A stretch of DNA of 13,277 nt from Alphaproteobacteria bacterium (GTDB lineage: Bacteria > Pseudomonadota > Alphaproteobacteria > UBA8366): contig JABJCS010000768.1 in the NCBI GenBank assembly GCA_018665505.1, forward strand, positions 1 through 13,277. The letters are read 5' to 3'. Shown piece by piece: positions 1 through 6,517 of the stretch. Position numbers and translations under genes: made by a program. Positions within the stretch are counted from its first letter, which is position 1; every line of letters starts with the position of its first letter. The notes under the pieces were generated by a model, which was not told where the DNA came from, made no database searches, and worked only from the letters and a program-made list of their open reading frames with translations.

Positions 1-857
1 ATGGCGATGACTTCGGGCCAGCCTTCCGGATCCAATTGTTCGGGCAGGTCGGCCGGGTCGAGATCGAGCGCCTTTAACAGCATTGCGTAGAACTTCGCCT
101 CCACGCCGCCGAGCGAGATATGTTTGCCATCCTTAGTCTCGTAACAGCGCCAGAACGGGGCACCGCCATCGAGGGCGTTGCTTTCCCGCTCATCCTTCCA
201 GTGACCGGCGGAGGCGAGGCCGAAACACGCCATCGCCAGATAGGCCGAGCCTTCGGTCATGGCGACATCTACGACTTGGCCTTTGCCGGAGTTCTTGGCT
301 TCAAGGATACCGGCGAGCAATCCCATGGCGAGGAACATCGCGCCGCCGCCCATATCACCGATGACGTTGAGCGGCGGGACGGGACGTTCCTTTGTCCCGA
401 TGGCATACAACACGCCGGAGAGCGAGATGTAGTTGATGTCATGCCCCGCCACATTGGCGAGCGGTCCGGTCTGCCCCCATCCCGTCATGCGACCGAAGAT
501 GAGGCGCGGGTTGCGAGCCATGCAGACATCGGGGCCGAGGCCGAGGCGTTCCATCACGCCGGGGCGCATGGGATCGATGATGGCGTCGGCGTTCTCCACC
601 AACCGCAGCACGGTCTCGACACCTTTGGGATGTTTCAGGTCGACGGCAACGGAGGGGCGTCCGCGGCGGCGAATATCCGCCTTAGCGCCCGCGTATTCGA
701 AACCGAGGCCGGTCTGCCCCTTACGGTCGATACGGATGACTTCCGCACCCATATCCGCAAGCAGTGAACAACAGAGGGGTGAGGGCCCGATCCCGGCGAT
801 ATCAACGATCTTGTATCCGGAGAGTGGGCCGCCTTGCGCGGCGGATGTATCGCTCAT
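1..857 (-). CDS. CaiB/BaiF CoA-transferase family protein, alpha-methylacyl-CoA racemase-like (3' end outside window)
   Basis: The first 285 residues are present, starting at an ATG at 857-855; the frame is open to the window edge. The family is usually about 360 residues, so roughly the last 75 are missing. The N-terminus reads MSDTSAAQGGPLSGYKIVDI, followed by an AGIGP...LLADMGAEVIRIDR block that is characteristic of alpha-methylacyl-CoA racemases (AMACR/MCR) rather than formyl-CoA transferases. The two racemase catalytic residues appear to be conserved: His139 in the AGHDINY motif and Asp168 in the GDMGGG motif. The family epimerises 2-methylacyl-CoA thioesters by alpha-proton exchange in the cytoplasm, allowing beta-oxidation of branched acyl chains; some members are true CoA-transferases. 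The start lies only 6 nt beyond the stop of the UGSC selenoprotein gene and has no clear Shine-Dalgarno, so translation is probably coupled to it. Substrate unknown. Confidence 0.93.
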   Translation of the reverse strand, partial: MSDTSAAQGGPLSGYKIVDIAGIGPSPLCCSLLADMGAEVIRIDRKGQTGLGFEYAGAKADIRRRGRPSVAVDLKHPKGVETVLRLVENADAIIDPMRPGVMERLGLGPDVCMARNPRLIFGRMTGWGQTGPLANVAGHDINYISLSGVLYAIGTKERPVPPLNVIGDMGGGAMFLAMGLLAGILEAKNSGKGQVVDVAMTEGSAYLAMACFGLASAGHWKDERESNALDGGAPFWRCYETKDGKHISLGGVEAKFYAMLLKALDLDPADLPEQLDPEGWPEVIA

Positions 858-863
858 GCGTGA

Positions 864-1394
864 TTAACGGTTCGCGCCTATGAGCAGGTCCATGCTTTCG
901 CGTGCGGCCTGTCTCGCCCAATTGTCCAGCACCTCTCCCGAAGCACTGCTGATGGGATGGTCGATGACCACGAACGGATAGCCGTCCACGCCCAACACCC
1001 GAGCCATCAATTCAGCCGCACTGACGAATTTCGTCGTCATGATGCCGACAGAAGGTTTACCAATTTTTTCGCCAATCACTGCATCATGCAAACTGCACGA
1101 TGAGCAACTGCCTCAGTCGCCGATCCCGGCGACGACAGCGTCCCAATTTTCCGCTTCCTCGACGATATACTTGTCAGCAGGTGCGCTGTAGTTGGATTTG
1201 ATACGGCGGACGACCTCGGCCACGCCGTATGTTCGTTTCATCTCATCCTCGAAGGCGTCAAAGAACGGGATCGTGTTCCGCTTCCCGTTCGAGATGATAC
1301 CGACCGTGGCCCCTTCCAGGGCCGAGAGGCGGGATGCGAGCGCGAAGCCGCTGGTATCTCCCTCGTGGGTCGGGTCCAGTATTTCAAGCGTCAT
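864..1394 (-). CDS. UGSC-family selenoprotein with in-frame TGA read as selenocysteine
   Basis: One 176-residue reading frame from ATG 1394-1392 to TAA 866-864, interrupted once by TGA at 1115-1113. Around it the translation is GIGD-U-GSCSSCSLHD, so the TGA is exactly the U of the UGSC signature that names this family; cysteine versions (CGSC) are known. Sec94 and Cys97 form a UxxC redox motif, with Cys100 three residues on. The N-terminal half (MTLEILDPTHEGD..., about residues 1-93) and the C-terminal half (HDAVIGEKIGKPSVGIMT..., 103-176) read as one continuous alpha/beta protein. A strong AAGGAG lies 6 nt before the ATG, while the downstream half has no credible start of its own. An SECIS-like hairpin follows the TGA. 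The gene sits 32 nt after the 351-residue protein gene and 6 nt before the racemase gene. Biochemical function is unknown; a redox role is inferred from UxxC. Automatic annotation would split or truncate it. Confidence 0.92.
1082..1102 (-). promoter_or_regulatory. Bacterial SECIS element (hairpin in mRNA)
   Basis: On the minus strand CATCGTGC (1102-1095), loop AGTTT (1094-1090) and GCATGATG (1089-1082) form an unbroken 8-bp stem with one G-U pair. The stem begins 10 nt and the apical loop 18 nt after the TGA. The loop has a guanine at its second position. These values fit the general bacterial SECIS model: a short stem, a small loop with G in its first two positions, and a loop roughly 16-37 nt after the UGA. 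It lies within the coding sequence, as bacterial SECIS elements do. Confidence 0.85.
1113..1115 (-). other. Recoded TGA codon (selenocysteine, residue 94)
   Basis: The minus-strand codon series is GGC GAC TGA GGC AGT TGC, read as G-D-U-G-S-C. It is the only in-frame stop between ATG 1394 and TAA 866-864. Recoding depends on SelB, tRNA-Sec and SelA/SelD, none of which are in this window. Confidence 0.9.
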
Positions 1395-1426
1395 GTGCTT
1401 CTCCTTGGTCTTTGGAAGTGTGTTAA

Positions 1427-2482
1427 TTAGTTGGCCGGGGGTTCGCAATCGAGGCAGGCGCCGATCGCGACCGTGACGGCTTTGCTCTTGTGGCCTAGCC
1501 ACGGCGGGATGACCGCGCCGAAGCCGCCGGCCGGTCCGCCCGCCGCAATGATCAGCAAATGTTCCGGATCGGGGAGGGCGGGGTATTCTTGGTCGCCGCG
1601 TCGTCCGACCACCGCGCCCTTGCCGACATCCGCCCATTCGCGGCGAAGGATACGGGCGTTCTCGAAGACGTATTGCTGGATCTCCTTGCGCCCCCAACCG
1701 GCTTCATCGAAGTGCGTGCGCAGCTGCGGTGGGATGACGATGGCGTAATTGCCGGGATAGATCGAATAGTGGCGCAGATTGGCTTTGATCTCGGCACAGA
1801 ACGTATCGAGAATTTCTTCGGGCTTCGTTGTCCACTCATTCATGAGTTGGCGCGGCGCGCCAGCGGCCATGACGGTCACCGCGGAGGCTTCGCGCGGAAC
1901 ACCTCGATCTTCGGCCAGCGAATTCCAGGGCGAGTTGTCCTCGTCCTCGGCAATGCAATAACTGAGCTTGCCGGGATGGCCCAAGGTGGATCGATCGATC
2001 TGCCCCGGCCGCACATCCAGTAAGTTACACAGGATGAGGCGAATGGCGCGTCCGATAACCGTTGTCGCGCGGTCGCTGGAGCCGAGCACATTGAACGAAC
2101 TGCTCATGCCGACTTCTTCGCGGACTGGGCCGTTGATCACGACCAGGACTGCGCAGCCGCCGGTGCTCGCCGTGGCGCCGTGGACTAGGAATGGCTCCTG
2201 CAGCATGGCGGTAAAGGCGGCGATCACGACCGGGAAATGCATCGGCAAGCAGCCTGCCATAATGGCGTTGATGGCGAGCTTCTCGGCTGTGATGGCGCGG
2301 TTTCGCACCGGCTCGATCCCAACCAGATGATCCGCCGGCATCATCGCCCAATCAAGGCAGGCCTGCACCGCGTCGGCGGTGGGCGGGACCACGGGCAACC
2401 CGTCGGTCCACTGCCGACTGTGATAGAATTCCTGCGCCGCGAGGATGTCGTCGACCTCGTAGCGTTTCGAACTGAGCGTCAT
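1427..2482 (-). CDS. Uncharacterised conserved protein, UGSC-operon partner
   Basis: A 351-residue protein of a family without a known function that I recall only as occurring beside UGSC proteins. No signal peptide or membrane helix is evident. Landmarks are WTDGLPVVPPT (25-35), KLAINAIMAGC (68-78), GRAIRLILCNLLDVRPGQIDR (144-164, basic and aliphatic), a GHPGKLSYCIAEDE block (168-181), an AAGGPAGGFGAVIPPW block (313-328), and a C-terminal CLDC pair (343-346) that could be redox active. ATG 2482-2480 is preferred because AGGGAG lies 9 nt upstream; an in-frame TTG ten codons earlier would add MLDRQREPSG. It is the first gene of the operon and its stop is 32 nt before the UGSC start. The close pairing suggests that the two proteins act together, perhaps as enzyme and redox partner; this is inference. 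Confidence 0.85.
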   Translation of the reverse strand: MTLSSKRYEVDDILAAQEFYHSRQWTDGLPVVPPTADAVQACLDWAMMPADHLVGIEPVRNRAITAEKLAINAIMAGCLPMHFPVVIAAFTAMLQEPFLVHGATASTGGCAVLVVINGPVREEVGMSSSFNVLGSSDRATTVIGRAIRLILCNLLDVRPGQIDRSTLGHPGKLSYCIAEDEDNSPWNSLAEDRGVPREASAVTVMAAGAPRQLMNEWTTKPEEILDTFCAEIKANLRHYSIYPGNYAIVIPPQLRTHFDEAGWGRKEIQQYVFENARILRREWADVGKGAVVGRRGDQEYPALPDPEHLLIIAAGGPAGGFGAVIPPWLGHKSKAVTVAIGACLDCEPPAN

Positions 2483-2520
2483 TCCCGAGGGCTCCCTTTG
2501 TCTGTCTAACAATTGATATA

Positions 2521-2540
2521 GCCGCCTCCTGCGTGGCGGC
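2521..2540. repeat. Short inverted repeat in the 5' leader of the UGSC operon
   Basis: GCCGCC (2521-2526) and GGCGGC (2535-2540) are perfect complements around an 8-nt loop. The hairpin lies between the candidate promoter and the ATG at 2482 and would be in the leader RNA, 38 nt before the start codon. A role in leader stability is possible; no T-run follows it on the minus strand, so it is not an obvious terminator. Confidence 0.4.
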
Positions 2541-2550
2541 GATGATAGGG

Positions 2551-2579
2551 ATTATTTGGGTATTTTTTAATTAATGCAA
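2551..2579 (-). promoter_or_regulatory. Candidate promoter of the UGSC operon
   Basis: Minus-strand TTGCAT (2579-2574) and AATAAT (2556-2551) are 17 bp apart, the standard sigma-70 spacing. The -10 box matches TATAAT at 5 of 6 positions; the -35 box is weak at 3 of 6, as expected for an activator-dependent promoter. The -35 overlaps one copy of the TTAATGCA repeat. This is pattern matching only. Confidence 0.4.
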
Positions 2580-2607
2580 TTATTATCCGATACGATATAT
2601 TAATGCA
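2571..2607. promoter_or_regulatory. Direct repeat TTAATGCA and palindrome, candidate LysR operator
   Basis: TTAATGCA occurs at 2571-2578 and again at 2600-2607, start to start 29 bp (nearly three helical turns). Between them is the interrupted palindrome TATC-C-GATA (2584-2592). This lies in the 149-bp space between a LysR-type regulator and the operon it faces, the usual place for its binding sites. The region is AT-rich compared with its surroundings, so some repeats may be chance. Confidence 0.4.
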
Positions 2608-2631
2608 TAAATCACAATAATAGAATTTCAC

Positions 2632-3558
2632 ATGGATGATTTGAATCGTAGTTTGGGATTGGATCTCAGTACCCGTCATCTGCGGGCATTGGTAGCGGTT
2701 GCCGAATATCGCAACTTTGCTGCGGCGGCCACCGATCTTGGAATATCGCAACCGACGCTGACTCGGACAGTGCGTAAAGCGGAGGACATGCTGGGCGTTA
2801 CGCTTTTCACCAGGACGACCCGCCGAGTCGCCTTAACTGCGGCCGGGCGGGAGTTCATGCCAATTGCGGAAAGATTACTGAGCGATCTTGGTCTCGGTAT
2901 CCGCAATATCCGCGAATTGGCGGATGTTGAACGCGGTCAGGTGGTGATCGCGAGCCTGATGACCATTGCGCACGGTATCTTGCCGACCGTCATCCGCCAA
3001 TTTGCCGAACAATATCCGAGCGTCGCCGTCGAGTTGCGCGAAGGTGTGCAAACACGTGTCCTTGAAGAGGTGCGCGGCGGGTCGGCCGACTTTGGGCTTG
3101 GTGATAGCGCCGATGTTGGCGGACATTTGGAATTGGAGGCTTTGGGCAAGCATGGCTTCCGCATCGCGTTGCCGAATGGGCACAGGCTACTGCGGCGGAA
3201 ATCGGTATCTTTGAGCGATCTCGCTGAAGAGCGATTGGTTTCGATGCCTACCGAAGCTGCGGCGCGGCGCACGTTGGACGTCGCCGCATTAGCCGCCGGC
3301 GTCATCCTCAATTCGCATTTCACCGTCGGTCAGTTCACCACGGCGTTCCAACTCGTCGCTGAAGGCTTGGGAGCTGCAATCGTCCCGGCGACCTATTTCA
3401 ACGGTGGCCATCCCGATAAAGTGTCGTCTCGCCCTTTGAAGGCACCCGGCGCGGTACAGCATCTTTCCGTTATCAGTCGTCGGGATCGTGTAGTCACCCC
3501 GGCGGCGGCAGCGTTTCTTTCGATCTTGCGTGATTGTTGGCCCGCGAAATCCGGATGA
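2632..3558 (+). CDS. LysR-family transcriptional regulator
   Basis: A 308-residue cytoplasmic DNA-binding regulator, normal length for the LysR family. The N-terminal winged helix-turn-helix covers about residues 14-74 (LSTRHLRALVAVAEYRNF, then AAATDLGISQPTLTRTVRKA and LFTRTTRRVALTAAG). The effector-binding domain follows from about residue 100 (GQVVIASLMTIAHGILPTVI), with the typical VAEGLGAAIVPA stretch near residue 250. It is transcribed away from the 351-residue/UGSC/racemase operon over a 149-bp spacer, so it is likely to control that operon and itself. The CocE-like gene begins 45 nt after its stop in the same direction and could be cotranscribed. The ATG at 2632 has no clear Shine-Dalgarno. 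The ligand is unknown. Confidence 0.94.
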   Translation: MDDLNRSLGLDLSTRHLRALVAVAEYRNFAAAATDLGISQPTLTRTVRKAEDMLGVTLFTRTTRRVALTAAGREFMPIAERLLSDLGLGIRNIRELADVERGQVVIASLMTIAHGILPTVIRQFAEQYPSVAVELREGVQTRVLEEVRGGSADFGLGDSADVGGHLELEALGKHGFRIALPNGHRLLRRKSVSLSDLAEERLVSMPTEAAARRTLDVAALAAGVILNSHFTVGQFTTAFQLVAEGLGAAIVPATYFNGGHPDKVSSRPLKAPGAVQHLSVISRRDRVVTPAAAAFLSILRDCWPAKSG

Positions 3559-3603
3559 TCTCTACTAGGTCATAGAGAGTGACACTGCGGTAAGGCAAAA
3601 AGA

Positions 3604-5403
3604 ATGACCGACCATATCGATTCTGAAACCGGGGCGCGCTGTTTCCAAACCTATGTGGCGATGGGTGATGGCGTGCAATTGAACACGTTCGTCTTTCTGC
3701 CGCCGGACGGTGGGCCGCGCTATCCGGTCATTTTGCAGCGCACGCCCTATGGCATCACCAATTCCGGCGGGACGGCGAATACGGATGTATCGCAAGGCTG
3801 GCTGCCTGCCGTCGAGGAGCCGCTTCGGGGCTCTATTCTGCGGGGATGGCGGAACATTGTCCGTCAAGGTTACGCCGCCGTCTACCAGGACACGCGCGGA
3901 CGGTTTGCCTCCGAAGGGGAAGACCGGGTGTATGCGGACGACGCGTCGGACGGATGGGACACGTTGGAATGGATATCGGCCCAAGAGTGGACCAATGGGC
4001 GGGTCGGTATGTCCGGTTCCTCCGCCGGCGCCACCACCACCTATGCGGCGGCATCGACGCGGCATCCGTCCCTGCAGGCGTTTTGGGCGCAGGTCGGCGG
4101 CTCCAGCATCTATGACGATGTGGTGTATGAGGGCCAATCGATTGAGATGGAACGGCTTTGGCTTTGGGTGGCGAAGAATATTCCGGGGCTCTCGGCTTCT
4201 CACCGTGAAGCGGCGCGAGTGCGCGCGGGGCTCAGTGAGGCGGAGATGGATGCGGCGGCGGAGCGAGCCATGGAGCGCTACCAAAAGCTGGACGCTGCGC
4301 GGCAGGAGACGCCGCCCTATACCGGATCCGAAGATTGGATGTCCTTGCCGATGGCGGGCTATCCGGATTTCTCGACCTGGCAGCCGTTTCTCGATGACAT
4401 CGTCACGCACCCGGTACCTGACGGGTTTCGCGCCGCGCATAATTTCCGCCGCACCATCGACATTCCCGGATTTCATGCGACCACTTGGTACGACATCTTC
4501 CTGACCAGCGTGCTCGCCGCCTACTCGGATATTCAAGCGCGGGTCGGCAATCAGCGACTGTGGATTGGGCCGAACGGTCATTATTTCATTTACGAAGAGC
4601 AGTTCTGGCCCCGTGACCCTTACTTCGAATGGTTCGATCACTGGCTGAAAGATGCTGATTCACAGATCATGCAGGAGCCGCCGATACATTACTCCCCGCA
4701 CGCTTGGACGGATGATCCGGCGGGATATGTCGCGAAGGATTGGCAAATGGCGGAGCGCTGGCCGGTTCCGGCGGCCCGCCCGATGCGGCTTTCCCTCAGC
4801 GTTGATGGCACGTTGTCGGGAGAGGACGGCTCGAGCGGAGTGCGGCATTTCACTTACGATCCCCGCGACCCTGTTCCCACATTTGGCGGGCGCAATATGG
4901 CTATCGATCCCGGCCCACTAGACCAACGACCGGCGGAAGCACATTCGAATTACGGCCTGACTTATCTTGGCTCACCGTTGGAAGTAGCGATGACCCTGGC
5001 GGGGCCGGTCAGCGTTTCCGTACATATATCGTCGGATTGTCCCGACATCGATGTTGTGGCGAAGCTCGTCGAAGTATCTCCTGACGGAAAAGCGACCTTG
5101 TTAATGGATGGCGTGGTCCGTGCGATGTATCGCGACGGCGCGGTCGAACCGCACCGGTTGTCGAGTGGCGAGGTCGTCCGCATTAAAGTTCCACTATCCC
5201 ATATTCACCACACGGTCGAGGCGGGAAACCGGTTGCGGGTCGACGTGAGCAGCAGCAATTTCCCGCGCCGGGCCCGCAATACCAATAGCGGCAATCCGGT
5301 TTTAGCACGCGATACCGACGCGGATATCCGAGTGGCCCGAAACACGGTCCATCATGAGAGTGACGCGTCGTGCTACTTGGAGCTTCTGATTCTGCCGGAC
5401 TGA
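3604..5403 (+). CDS. CocE/NonD family hydrolase (X-Pro dipeptidyl-peptidase S15-like)
   Basis: A 599-residue alpha/beta hydrolase. The N-terminal catalytic domain includes YPVILQRTPYG (40-50), YAAVYQDTRGRFASEG (90-105) and the nucleophile elbow GSSAG (138-142), which puts the serine at 140. Asp297 in WYD and His326 in GPNGH are the likely rest of the triad, in the order seen in cocaine esterase CocE. The final 200 or so residues match the jelly-roll X-Pro dipeptidyl-peptidase C-terminal domain (GPVSVSVHISSDCPDIDV, then VDVSSSNFPRRARNTNSG). The family cleaves esters or amides such as acylated alkaloids, glutaryl amides or peptides; the substrate here cannot be told. No signal peptide is visible, so it is probably cytoplasmic. 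AAGG lies 8 nt before ATG 3604. It follows lysR directly and a REPIN-like repeat separates it from the next gene. Confidence 0.92.
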   Translation: MTDHIDSETGARCFQTYVAMGDGVQLNTFVFLPPDGGPRYPVILQRTPYGITNSGGTANTDVSQGWLPAVEEPLRGSILRGWRNIVRQGYAAVYQDTRGRFASEGEDRVYADDASDGWDTLEWISAQEWTNGRVGMSGSSAGATTTYAAASTRHPSLQAFWAQVGGSSIYDDVVYEGQSIEMERLWLWVAKNIPGLSASHREAARVRAGLSEAEMDAAAERAMERYQKLDAARQETPPYTGSEDWMSLPMAGYPDFSTWQPFLDDIVTHPVPDGFRAAHNFRRTIDIPGFHATTWYDIFLTSVLAAYSDIQARVGNQRLWIGPNGHYFIYEEQFWPRDPYFEWFDHWLKDADSQIMQEPPIHYSPHAWTDDPAGYVAKDWQMAERWPVPAARPMRLSLSVDGTLSGEDGSSGVRHFTYDPRDPVPTFGGRNMAIDPGPLDQRPAEAHSNYGLTYLGSPLEVAMTLAGPVSVSVHISSDCPDIDVVAKLVEVSPDGKATLLMDGVVRAMYRDGAVEPHRLSSGEVVRIKVPLSHIHHTVEAGNRLRVDVSSSNFPRRARNTNSGNPVLARDTDADIRVARNTVHHESDASCYLELLILPD

Positions 5404-5412
5404 TATCCCTTT

Positions 5413-5494
5413 CGTTCCCCGGCCGAAGAGCCGGGGCCTAGTTCGATCAATTGTTACCGAGAGCGCTGGACCCCGGCTCTTCGGCCGGGGAACG
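5413..5494. repeat. REPIN-like double palindrome (two REP arms)
   Basis: Positions 5413-5436 and 5471-5494 are perfect 24-bp inverted copies of each other, 34 nt apart. Each arm is also a hairpin by itself: CCCCGGC / GCCGGGG with a 6-nt loop. This nested arrangement is that of a REP doublet (REPIN). Similar GC-rich 'ccccggc...gccgggg' palindromes are scattered through many alphaproteobacterial genomes. It lies 9 nt after the CocE-like stop and may also protect the mRNA 3' end or limit readthrough. The two hairpins are not followed by long T-runs, so a pure intrinsic terminator is less likely. Confidence 0.8.
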
Positions 5495-5549
5495 GTACGT
5501 TGTCTGACGGACAAACGATTCTTTGTAATTATAGCCTGAGCGTTCTGAA

Positions 5550-5577
5550 TTGAGGTAGTCTGGCCGTGACCTAGATT
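5550..5577 (+). promoter_or_regulatory. Weak candidate promoter for the dioxygenase operon
   Basis: TTGAGG (5550-5555) and TAGATT (5572-5577) are 16 bp apart, each matching sigma-70 consensus at 4 of 6 positions, and 21 bp before the ATG at 5599. A promoter is expected here because the repeat separates this unit from the gene upstream, but the match is poor. Confidence 0.25.
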
Positions 5578-5598
5578 GCTCGCCAAGGGAGAAAATTC

Positions 5599-6501
5599 AT
5601 GACACCGGAAGATATTCTGACACATAAGCCAACCGCCCTGAGCCAAGAGCAGCGGGAGTTCTTTTTCGAGAATGGGTTTGTCGCCGCCGAAGGTCTGGTG
5701 AGCGATGAATGGTTGGAGCGCTTGAGGGCGCGGTCGGACGAGTTCATCGACCGCAGCCGGCAATTCAGCGAATCCAATAAGGAATACGACCTTAGCCCCG
5801 ATCACACACCGGACAAACCGTATGTGCGCCGGTTGCGGGCACCGGTCGACCGGCATCCGGATTTTTGGGAATTCGCCCATGATTCCGTCTTCACGGAGGT
5901 CGCGGCCGATCTCGTGGGGCCGGATGTGAAGTTCCACAGTTGCAAGGTCAACTACAAGCATCCGGGCGGTGGCGAAGTGGTGAAGTGGCACCAGGATATT
6001 CCGGCGTGGCCGCACACGAACTTCAGTCCGGTAACCCTCGGCGTCTATTTTCACGACGTGGGAGAAGCAGAAGGCCCGCTCGCCTGCATTCCCGGCAGCC
6101 ACAAGGGCGAGTTGTACTCGCATTTCCACGAAGATCGCACCTGGAGCGGCTATCTCTCGAAGGACGATCTACTGAAAGCGAAGCCGGAGAACGCGGTGAA
6201 CCTGACGGGCAAGGCCGGGACCATTATTGCTATCAACTGCCGGACAATCCACGGCTCGATGGACAACAAGACCGACCGGGAGCGGCCGTTGCTACTGTAT
6301 GTATACAGCTCCGCCGATGCCTTCACTTGGATGCCGTCGCCAACACCGACGACGAAATCGGGAGAGATCGTGCGCGGCAAGGCCGCACAGTTCGTCCATA
6401 TGGACCCGTTCGCAATCGAAGTGCCGCCGAACTGGGATAAGGAAGGCTATGGCAGCATCTTTGCGTCCCAGCGCAAGGAGACCTTGGCGAAAGCTTCCTG
6501 A
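5599..6501 (+). CDS. Phytanoyl-CoA dioxygenase (PhyH) family protein, copy 1
   Basis: A 300-residue Fe(II)/2-oxoglutarate-dependent oxygenase. The metal triad is visible as His131-x-Asp133 (KWHQDI) and His218 (CRTIHGS); Arg229, eleven residues after the distal histidine, is placed to bind 2-oxoglutarate. The family hydroxylates the alpha-carbon of acyl-CoAs such as phytanoyl-CoA, but bacterial members also act on small metabolites, so the substrate is open. GGGAGA lies about 8 nt before the ATG. The next gene, 16 nt downstream, is a duplicate of the same length. Together with the AMACR-like racemase in the window this would fit oxidation of branched acyl chains, although that link is inference. 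Confidence 0.93.
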   Translation: MTPEDILTHKPTALSQEQREFFFENGFVAAEGLVSDEWLERLRARSDEFIDRSRQFSESNKEYDLSPDHTPDKPYVRRLRAPVDRHPDFWEFAHDSVFTEVAADLVGPDVKFHSCKVNYKHPGGGEVVKWHQDIPAWPHTNFSPVTLGVYFHDVGEAEGPLACIPGSHKGELYSHFHEDRTWSGYLSKDDLLKAKPENAVNLTGKAGTIIAINCRTIHGSMDNKTDRERPLLLYVYSSADAFTWMPSPTPTTKSGEIVRGKAAQFVHMDPFAIEVPPNWDKEGYGSIFASQRKETLAKAS

Positions 6502-6517
6502 GGGAGAGGACTGAAGA

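Noticed and set aside
120..767. Plus-strand ORF of 215 residues
   Set aside because: It is the mirror of the CaiB/AMACR gene on the minus strand and shows no family resemblance.
864..1091. A separate 75-residue protein beginning at TTG 1091
   Set aside because: It has no ribosome binding site, its start would be in the SECIS hairpin loop, and it continues the upstream frame through the UGSC motif. It is the C-terminal half of the selenoprotein.
1427..1429. A second recoded stop at the end of the 351-residue protein
   Set aside because: The codon is TAA, not TGA, and the following in-frame sequence leads straight into the Shine-Dalgarno of the UGSC gene.
1113..1697. A 194-residue ORF reaching upstream of 1394
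   Set aside because: The part above 1394 overlaps the 3' end of the 351-residue gene out of frame and is rich in Arg/Pro noise. The real start is ATG 1394 with AAGGAG.
2482..2512. Upstream TTG start for the 351-residue protein
   Set aside because: ATG 2482 has AGGGAG at acceptable spacing, while the TTG has none; the ten extra residues show no pattern.
3565..4641. Minus-strand ORF of 358 residues
   Set aside because: Shadow of the CocE-like gene; composition is Arg/His/Gly-rich without any domain.
5413..5494. CRISPR repeat or insertion-sequence ends
   Set aside because: Only two arms in inverted orientation, 34-nt gap, no spacers, no transposase; a REP doublet fits better.
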